Origin: Eurosta solidaginis
Taxonomy: Eukaryota; Arthropoda; Insecta; Diptera; Tephritidae
Assembly: GCF_040869045.1 (NCBI RefSeq)
Contig: NC_090319.1
Location: 374,557,601-374,621,600, forward strand
Length of the DNA stretch: 64,000 nucleotides
Reading direction: 5' to 3'
Shown here: positions 56,929 to 64,000 of the stretch, in pieces
Numbering within the stretch: the first letter of the stretch is position 1
Layout: the number at the start of each line of letters is the position of its first letter
Made by a program: the position numbers and the translations under genes
Notes under the pieces: generated by a model
Told to the model about the DNA's origin: nothing
Databases searched by the model: none
The model's input: the letters and a program-made list of their open reading frames with translations, nothing else

Positions 56929-57429
56929 TTTATACTCATCTGAGCAGAGCTCACAGAGTATATTAATTTTGTTCGCATATCGGTACCCTGTAACGGCATA
57001 AACTATTCGAGATATATATGATCTGGGCGAAGAAAGAAATTAATTTAGCCATGTGCGTCCGTCCGTCCGTCCGTCCTTGAGTAAATTTTGAGGTAGCTTA
57101 ATGAAATTTGGTATGTAGGTTCCTGGATGAGTGCTCAGATCGCTATTTAAAATGAACGAAATCGGTCTATAACCACGCCCACTTTTTTGATATCGATAAT
57201 TTCGAAAAACCGAAAAAGTGCGATAATTCATTACCAAAGACGGATAAAGCAATGAAAGTTGGTAGGTGGATTGGCCTTATGACGCAGAATAGAAAATGAG
57301 CAAAACGTTGGAGAATGGGCGTGGCACCGCCCCCTTTTAAAAGAAGGTAACTTAAAAGTTTTGCAAGCTGTAATTTGACATCTGAGTATGTAATGTTCGG
57401 TTACTCCCGAACTTATCCTTCCTTACTTG
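56929..57429 (+). mobile_element. DINE-1-like Helentron relative, copy 7 (internally deleted)
   Basis: Starts TTTATACTCATCTGAGCAGA, with four GTCC repeats at 57056 and modules CCACGCCCACTTTTTTGATA and GGGCGTGGCACCGCC. It then jumps directly to TCTGAGTATGTAATGTTCGG, the hairpin and CCTTCCTTACTTG. The minisatellite and most modules are deleted. Confidence 0.82.
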
Positions 57430-57534
57430 CTATGTAGAGATTTCATTTAAACGCCGATTTTGCATCTTTCTTATCATTCCATAATCGAAAAGTAAGCGGG
57501 GTTACAGCTACACACAAGTTGCAGTTTTTCAATC

Positions 57535-57682
57535 CTCGTGTTCTAATGAAAAATGAACCAGATATGGATAGAGATTGAACATGCAAATGCAACAACAATA
57601 TGGACCATATGGATAACATTGTTGTTGCATTTGCATGTTAAATCTCTATCCGTATTTGGTTCACGTTTCATTGGAACACGAG
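57535..57682. mobile_element. near-perfect foldback MITE, 148 bp
   Basis: Left arm CTCGTGTTCTAATGAAAAAT..GATATGGATAGAGATT..CATGCAAATGCAACAACAAT; the right arm is its reverse complement with about seven mismatches, meeting at a short centre near 57605. Half of the same element is at 1187-1265. Confidence 0.8.
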
Positions 57683-59541
57683 GAATGGTAATCCTTCGCA
57701 TGACAACGACAAGATATGACCGTGACTTTCACTTCCACATGGGAGTACATTGGGTTAAGTCCCGGGGGTACTAAGATCAAAGTATCTTAAAAAAGGTTTT
57801 CCTGAATAGGATGGCGTATCTGGCTTGAAAAACCTTAGTGTAATACTGCCATTAAAAGCTATTCAGCGAATTCACCCAAAGTGCATGTCATCAAAGTCGG
57901 TATAAAATATATAGATCCCGTTTGACAAATTATAGGAGACATTATAACGTTGCATACCCTCAAATCGGAAGAGAAGCTCGGCCTAAACCTTTTCGACGGC
58001 ATATCGTGCCAAGTTATCATTTTCACGCCAGTATATGACATTGGGTGGACAGGACTTTAGCAAGAAGGCGTTTGTTTCTACAGTTCAAAGTATTTTTCAT
58101 TAGCAACTGTGAGTCACTGTGGGTTCTTCAGACATGTTTTCGCATTACTCTAATTGAGGAGTTCCAAATATATATTCGGAGATATAGATGGGAATTAACT
58201 TTACTTTTAAATCTAGGTAATAATCTTTACGAGAAGAAAGAAACAGAAAATTTATCAATCTAAAACATTCCAAACGTAATAATTTCATATAATTTTTAGG
58301 TTCTTTAAGTTGAAAAGTTTGTTATATGAATGGGGATACCTTGCGGAGTATTGATATATATACTGCTTTAAGATGATTTAAGGAGTACTTTAGGAGTATT
58401 TAAGAGCTAAACGAGTACTTCACTACTGATCCTCATAAATTTAAAAAGTTAGGTACAATTTACATTGGGATGCCCTACCTTAGCTCGGAACACTACTTAA
58501 GAGTACTCCATGGAGCACCTACGGGAGGGAACCTTCCAAAAACTTGCTCTATGAACTACTCCCAAGCGGAGCTAGAGCCAGGCCTTATACTTGATATTGG
58601 GGTATTACGGCGTTGTTGTTGTTGTAGCAGTGATTACACTGAAATGACAACCCTTCGTAGGGAAAAATATCGAGTCACTCCGGTACATAGAACCGGCTGC
58701 CTTGGGAAGTATTAGGGCATCCTTCTCTATTACGAAACGAACGGTCGTTTCGCCTCAGAGACGAATCGCTAGCGTATTTGCACTATGTTAAACGTTGGCA
58801 ACATATCATTTGACACTTGTTTTTGCCTCGCAGTTTGACATAAAGTAAGAAACGGTAACGTCTGAGCTATCGTTCGCATTGCAGAATGAAGGCCTTAATA
58901 TTACAAAAATGTTACACATGATCCGCCCACTTTTTCTAGGGTTGCTGGAATACGGTATCTAATTATATATTCTATAAATAGCTAATACCTTTCACATCAA
59001 AATGGAATAAATAAATTTGTTTGACAATATTGTAATTATAATTTGTTAACGTGCCTCCATTTAAGATTGGGCACTTTTTCTCATTCATATAGAAACATGT
59101 TATCAATCACTTATTGTGTTTTGGTGTGGAACTCCTCATTTATAAATAAATATATTCAACTCCTTTATAATAAAATAAATATTAAACAAATCACGTCTGT
59201 CGCATAACCATCTGTTTATTTGTCCATCCATCTCTCCGAGTACACAATATCAATTAAAGCCCCGTCAGATAAGCAGTTTTTCAAATAGATGCGTTTAACT
59301 CAATCTTATGTATTATGAGTAGATTGAAGGTATTTTTATGGAGAACGGTAGATTGAGCCACACTGGCGCCATCTGACATTTAAAAGTAGTCATCTTCCAA
59401 CTTTTATTGCAAGCAAAGCATAAGAAGAAGAATCTGATCTTTGTTTTGGCTAAGCGTGCTTTCACACTTTGCAAGTGAAATAATTTTTCACATTTGCTGG
59501 TACTTTTCTAAAATATTCCACAGTTAAAAACTGCAATAAAC
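57683..59541. other. no gene supported; SINE scrap
   Basis: 57958-58012 has CAAATCGGAAGAGAAGCTCG and GGCCTAAACC, the 3' part of the SINE. 58470-58715 is open without a known domain and contains GTTGTTGTTGTAGCAGTG. 59285-59365 has short inverted TTTAACTCAATCT/AGATTGAGCC ends, perhaps another MITE. Confidence 0.4.
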
Positions 59542-62265
59542 CAAGTAAGGAAGGTTAAGTTCGGGTGTAACCGAACATTACATACTCAGTAGAGAGCTAT
59601 GGTGACAACATAAGGGAAAATAACCATGTAGGCAAATGAACCGAGGGAAACCATGGAATGTGTTTGTATGACATGTGTATCAAATGAAAGGCATTAAAGA
59701 TTATTTTATGAGGGAGTAATCCTTAGTCCCATAGGTGGACGCCGTTTCGAGATATCGCCATAAAGGTGGACCAGGTGTGACCCTAGAATTTGTTTGTTCA
59801 ATATGGGTATCAAAAGAAAGGAGTTAATAAGTATTTTAAAAGGGAGTAATCCTTAGTCCCATAGGTGGACGCCGTTTCGAGATATCGCCATAAAGGTGGA
59901 CCAGGGGTGACCCTAGAATTTGTTTGTTCAATATGAGTATCAAATGAAAGGTGTTAATAAGTATTTTTAAAAGGGAGTGGGCCTTCCTTCTATAGGTGTT
60001 CGCCTTTTCGAGATATCGCCATAAAGGTGGACCAGGGGTGACTCTAGAATTTGTTTGTACAATATGGGTATCAAAAGAAAGGAGTTAATGAGTATTTTAA
60101 AAATGAGTGGGCCTTAGTTCTATAGGTGGACGCCTTTTCGAGGTATCGAAATAAAGGTGGACCAGGTGACTCTAGACTTTGTTAGTACGATATGGGTATC
60201 AAATGAAAGGTGTTAATGAGTATTTTTAAAAGGGAGAGGGCCTTCGTTCTATAGGTGTTCGCCTTTTCGAGATATCGCCATAAAGGTGGACCAGGGGTGA
60301 CTTTAGAATATGTTTGTACGATATGGGTATCAAATGAAAGGTGTTAATAAGTATTTTAAAAGGGAGTGGGCCTTAGTTCAATAGATGGAAGCCTTTTCGA
60401 GATATCGCCATAAAGGTGGACCAGGGGTGACTCTAGAATTTGTTTGTACAATATGGGTATCAAAAGAAAGGAGTTAATGAGTATTTTAAAAATGAGTGGG
60501 CCTTAGTTCTATAGGTGGACGCCTTTTCGAGGTATCGCCATAAAGGTGGACCAGGGGTGACTTTAGAATATGTTTGTACGATATGGGTATCAAATGAAAG
60601 GTGTTAATAAGTATTTTAAAAGGGAGTGGGCCTTAGTTCAATAGATGGAAGCCTTTTCGAGATATCGCCATAAAGGTGGACCAGGGGTGACTCTAGAATT
60701 TGTTTGTACAATATGGGTATCAAAAGAAAGGAGTTAATGAGTATTTTAAAAATGAGTGGGCCTTAGTTCTATAGGTGGACGCCTTTTCGAGGTATCGCCA
60801 TAAAGGTGGACCAGGGGTGACTCTAGAATGAGTTTGTACGATATGGATATCAAATTAAAGGTATTAATGAGAGTTTTAAAAGGGAGTGGTGGTAGTTGTA
60901 TATGTGAAGGCGTTTTCCAGATATCGACCAAAATGTGGACCAAGGTGACCCAGAACATCATCTGTTGGATACCGCTAATTTATTTATATATGTAATACCT
61001 GCCAAGATTTTAAGGGTTTTTTATTTCGCCCTGCAGAACTTTTTCATTTTCTTCTACTTAATATGGTAGGTGTCACAACCATTTTATATAGTTTTTTCCA
61101 AAGTTATATTTCGCTTCTATAAAACAATCCAATTACCTTACCATTTTTCATCCCTTTTTTCGTATTTGGTATAGAATTATGGCATTTTTTCATTTTTCGT
61201 AATTTTCCATATCGAAAAAGTGGGCGTGGTCATAGCCGGATTTCGTTTATTTTTCATACCAAGATAAAGTGAGTTCAAGTAAGCACGTGAACTAAGTTCA
61301 TTAAAGATATGTCGATTTTTGCTCAAGTTATCGTGTTAACGGCCATGCGGAAGGACAGACGGACGGCTGTGTATAAACACTGGGCGTGGCATCAACCGAT
61401 TTCGCCCATTTTCACAGAAAAGAGTTATCGTCATAAAATCTATGCGCCTACCAAATTTCAAAAGGATTGGTTAATTTTTGTTCGACTTATGGCGTTAAAA
61501 GTATCGTAGACAAATTAAATGAAAAAGGGCGGAGCCACGCCCATTTTGAAATTTTCTTTTATTTTTTTATTTTGTTGCACCATATCATTACTAGAGTTGA
61601 ATGTTGACATAATTTACTTATATACTATAAAGATATTAACTTTTCTTTTAAAATTTGATTTAAAAAAAATTTTTTTTTTTAAAAAGTGGGCGTGTTCGTT
61701 CTCCGATTTTGCTAATTTTTATTAAGCAGACATATACTAATAAGAGTAACGTTCCTACCAAATTTCATCATGATATCTTCAACGACTGCCAAATTACAGC
61801 TTGCAAAAGTTTTAAATTACCTTCTTTTAAAAGTGGGCGGTGCCACGCCCATTGTCCAAAATTTTACTAATTTTCTATTCTGCGTCATAAGTTGAACTAC
61901 CAGGTTTCGTCGCTTTATCTCTCTTTTGTAATGAATTATCGCAATTTTTGTTTTTTCGAAATTTTCGATATTGAAAAAGTGGGCGTGGTTATAGTCCGAT
62001 ATCGTTCATTTTAAATAGCGATCTGAGATGAGTGCTCAGGAACCTACATACCAAATTTCATCACGATACCTCAAAATTTACTCAAGTTATCGTGTTAACG
62101 AACGGACGGACGGACGGACATGGCTCAATCAAATTTTTTTTCGATCCTGATTATTTTGATATATGGAAGTCTATATTTATCTCGATTCCTTTATATATGT
62201 ACAACCAACCGTTATCTAATCAAACTTAATATACTCTGTGAGCTTTGCTCAACTGAGTATAAAAA
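59542..62265 (-). mobile_element. DINE-1-like Helentron relative, copy 8
   Basis: Minus strand: CAAGTAAGGAAGGTTAAG, hairpin GTTCGGGTGTAACCGAAC, CATACTCAGTAGAGAG, about ten minisatellite units, CCACGCCC modules from 61215 to 61990, GGAC repeats near 62103 and CTCAACTGAGTATAAAAA. The array has a perfect 260-bp duplication. Complete at both ends. Confidence 0.83.
59740..60960 (-). repeat. 130-bp minisatellite inside copy 8, with 260-bp dimer
   Basis: The anchor GGTGGACCAGG recurs about every 130 bp from 59765 to 60938. 60301-60560 and 60561-60820 read identically by eye except for two bases at the very end, i.e. two adjacent units duplicated together. A similar one-unit duplication (GGGAGTAATCCTTAGTCCCA) is at 59711 and 59841. 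Confidence 0.92.
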
Positions 62266-63202
62266 TTGAATAGAGGACCAAATATGTTAGCAAGTATTTT
62301 TCTTGTATAGTGGAAATGTTTATAACAGTGCTTCGCGAAATTTTGTACGTGAATGAGCAAAGCGTATCTAACTTCAATTGCCAAGTCTGAAGTTCCTTCG
62401 TATTTACAAACGCAACTTCTTGGATGATTTTGGCGATGTTACTGGCATGTATAAGATTGCGCATCTATATGAAAAACTTCATTATTTCTCGGGCATTAGA
62501 ATCCACATAGCACTAAAAGATTTTCTTAGCTGAACAAAATGAATTATTTATAAAATTCCGAATGCAAGCTAACTTGTAAACTAAATAAATTGTCTCTCCT
62601 CACAAAAATCTCATTATTATATCACTAACACTCAGAAAGTTGAAACCCAACCACCACAGTAGTTGAAATGTTCATAGACCCATGACGTGTTTTGACCCAC
62701 CCACAACAACCGCAACATTATATGTACAACAAGTGAAAAAAAAAGCCGACAAAATAAAACCAAGAACAAGTGCATCCAAAATTCTGATACCAAAAAAAAA
62801 ATTTTATTTAGAATGTATACCTACATACATAGATTAATAAAAGTAATATGCGAGTTTATTAGGGTGCGCAAAGGTTTTAGACAATATTAGCTGATTCGTA
62901 TTCTTAATAAAATTCTATAAAGATGTGTATTAGAGAAATTTCGATACATTTCTCTTGAAGTCTTATTAAAAAGACATTAACATTTTGCATTTAATAGTTT
63001 TCTTCATGAATTTTTGTACAAATTTGATCTCTGGTATAGTGCCACGTTGTCAAATAAAATGTATTATCACGAACTTGATACGTTCCAATTGTGCTGCTGC
63101 TGTATACATTTTAGTGTAACTTTACCGTAACTGACTTATGCATGGTTTTCATTAGGTCAAAATTACTGACATAAAAACTCCCTAAAAGTGACCCACCAAA
63201 CG
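62266..63202. other. no gene seen; ordinary non-coding DNA
   Basis: AT-rich, mostly unique. No reading frame or repeat recognised. Confidence 0.4.
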
Positions 63203-63680
63203 AAGTCATACTCTACAAGTCACTTATCGTACCCGTCCTGCTATATGGTGCAGAAGCATGGACCATGACAACATCAGATGAAGCGGCTCTGGAAGTGTTC
63301 GAGAGAAAAGTTCTTCGAAAGATTTATGGACATCTAACGCGTTGGCGATGGCGAGTACCGAAGAAGATTTAACGATGAGCTGTACGACCTCTACGCAGAC
63401 ATCAATATAGTCCAGCGAATTAAAACGCAGCGGCTGCGCTGGCTAGGCCATGTTATGCGAATGAAGGATGACCCTCCGGCCAAGAAAGTGTTTCTATCGG
63501 AACCCGCATATGGAAGCAGGGGTAGAGGGCGGCCTCCTCTCCGCTGGAAGGACCAGGTGGAAAACCCCTTCGTGTGACCAATTAGCGCCGGTTGGCTGGG
63601 AAAAGAAGCGAATAGCGCGTCTTGTTGGACGGCCATAACCGTTTAAACGGTTAAGCAGTCAATTAAGTAAGTAAGTAAAA
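63203..63680 (+). pseudogene. RTE-like LINE C-terminal end with AAGT tail
   Basis: Plus-strand frames read LYKSLIVPVLLYGAEAWTMT, VFERKVLRKIYG, then after a frame break EYRRRFNDELYDLYAD, RLRWLGHVMRMKDDPPAKK and GRGRPPLRWKDQVE, then a further break before the stop near 63650. This is the region after the RT in RTE-type LINEs (family recall). The 3' end carries TAAGTAAGTAAGTAAAAG, the short tandem tail typical of such elements. 5'-truncated, with at least two frameshifts. Confidence 0.82.
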
Positions 63681-64000
63681 GTGTCCCGCTGGTAATTTGA
63701 TGTCAAATGTATTTGCATTATGTCACATAACTGACTCGAAGTCGGTAAAGCAGTGTGTAGACAAAACATAAGCTGAATATGCAATTATTACAAAACGCGT
63801 TTTAATATTTTCCCACGTTGTTCCATTATTTACTGGTGGCGCACTAGTTGGCAAACAAAATAAATTGCCAACATGCTATCAAATTAAAATTTAATATCAA
63901 ATTTGCAATAACCGGTTTCACTTATTGGTCAATTGTGTTCTCACTTTGTTGTCAAAATGGACGCCAAACGCATTTGACGTTGTATGACAATCCGTTTTCA
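63681..64000. other. no gene seen
   Basis: Ordinary AT-rich sequence to the end of the window. Confidence 0.4.

Overview
The window is 64 kb of AT-rich insect genomic DNA with no convincing intact host gene. Everything recognisable is mobile or repetitive: DINE-1/INE-1-like Helentron relatives, a mag-type Gypsy element, hAT and PIF/Harbinger-type DNA elements, pieces of several LINE clades, one tRNA-derived SINE family, foldbacks and tandem repeats. These families point to a higher fly, most likely an acalyptrate and possibly a tephritid. That assignment is inference from memory of the families; no host gene confirms it. The non-repetitive stretches look like intron or intergenic DNA.

Layout. 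0.3-1.7 kb: nested MITEs with 3-bp TTA/TAA duplications and a foldback. 1.64-6.2 kb: a structurally complete but dead LTR retrotransposon on the minus strand, with both LTRs, a 5-bp target duplication, primer site, polypurine tract, and gag/pol broken by stops, frameshifts and a deletion. 6.7-8.5 kb: Jockey-like and R1-like LINE tails and a SINE scrap. 8.8-9.3 kb: a promoter or 5'UTR-like island. 13-18 kb: two diverged satellites, a SINE and a hexanucleotide array. 18.8-24.9 kb: two long DINE-1-like elements, head to head in opposite orientation, each carrying a 130-bp minisatellite. 25-30 kb: short-unit tandem arrays and a SINE. 30.3-33.8 kb: a hAT element with 8-bp target duplications, split by a DINE-1-like insertion. 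35.7-39.35 kb: one DINE-1-like copy inside another. 39.9-44 kb: an RTE-like reverse transcriptase fragment, then a satellite interrupted by a SINE and a LINE tail. 47-51 kb: SINEs, a LINE RNase H tail and another SINE-interrupted DINE-1-like copy. 53-54.8 kb: a short hAT element with GTAC-rich ends, then another DINE-1-like copy. 55.9-57.7 kb: foldbacks and a small DINE-1-like copy. 59.5-62.3 kb: a long DINE-1-like copy with a perfect 260-bp internal duplication. 63.2-63.7 kb: an RTE-like LINE tail.

The most distinctive system is the DINE-1-like family. At least eight copies share subterminal inverted repeats, a GTCC microsatellite, a body of diverged ~150-bp CCACGCCC modules, a 130-bp minisatellite in the longer copies, and a 3' hairpin. 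The terminal repeats and the hairpin stem change in compensating ways between copies, which argues that these structures matter for transposition. No transposase for the family is present here, so copies must be mobilised in trans. Nested insertions give relative ages: hAT before DINE-1-like, one DINE-1-like before another, DINE-1-like before SINE, and satellite before SINE and LINE.
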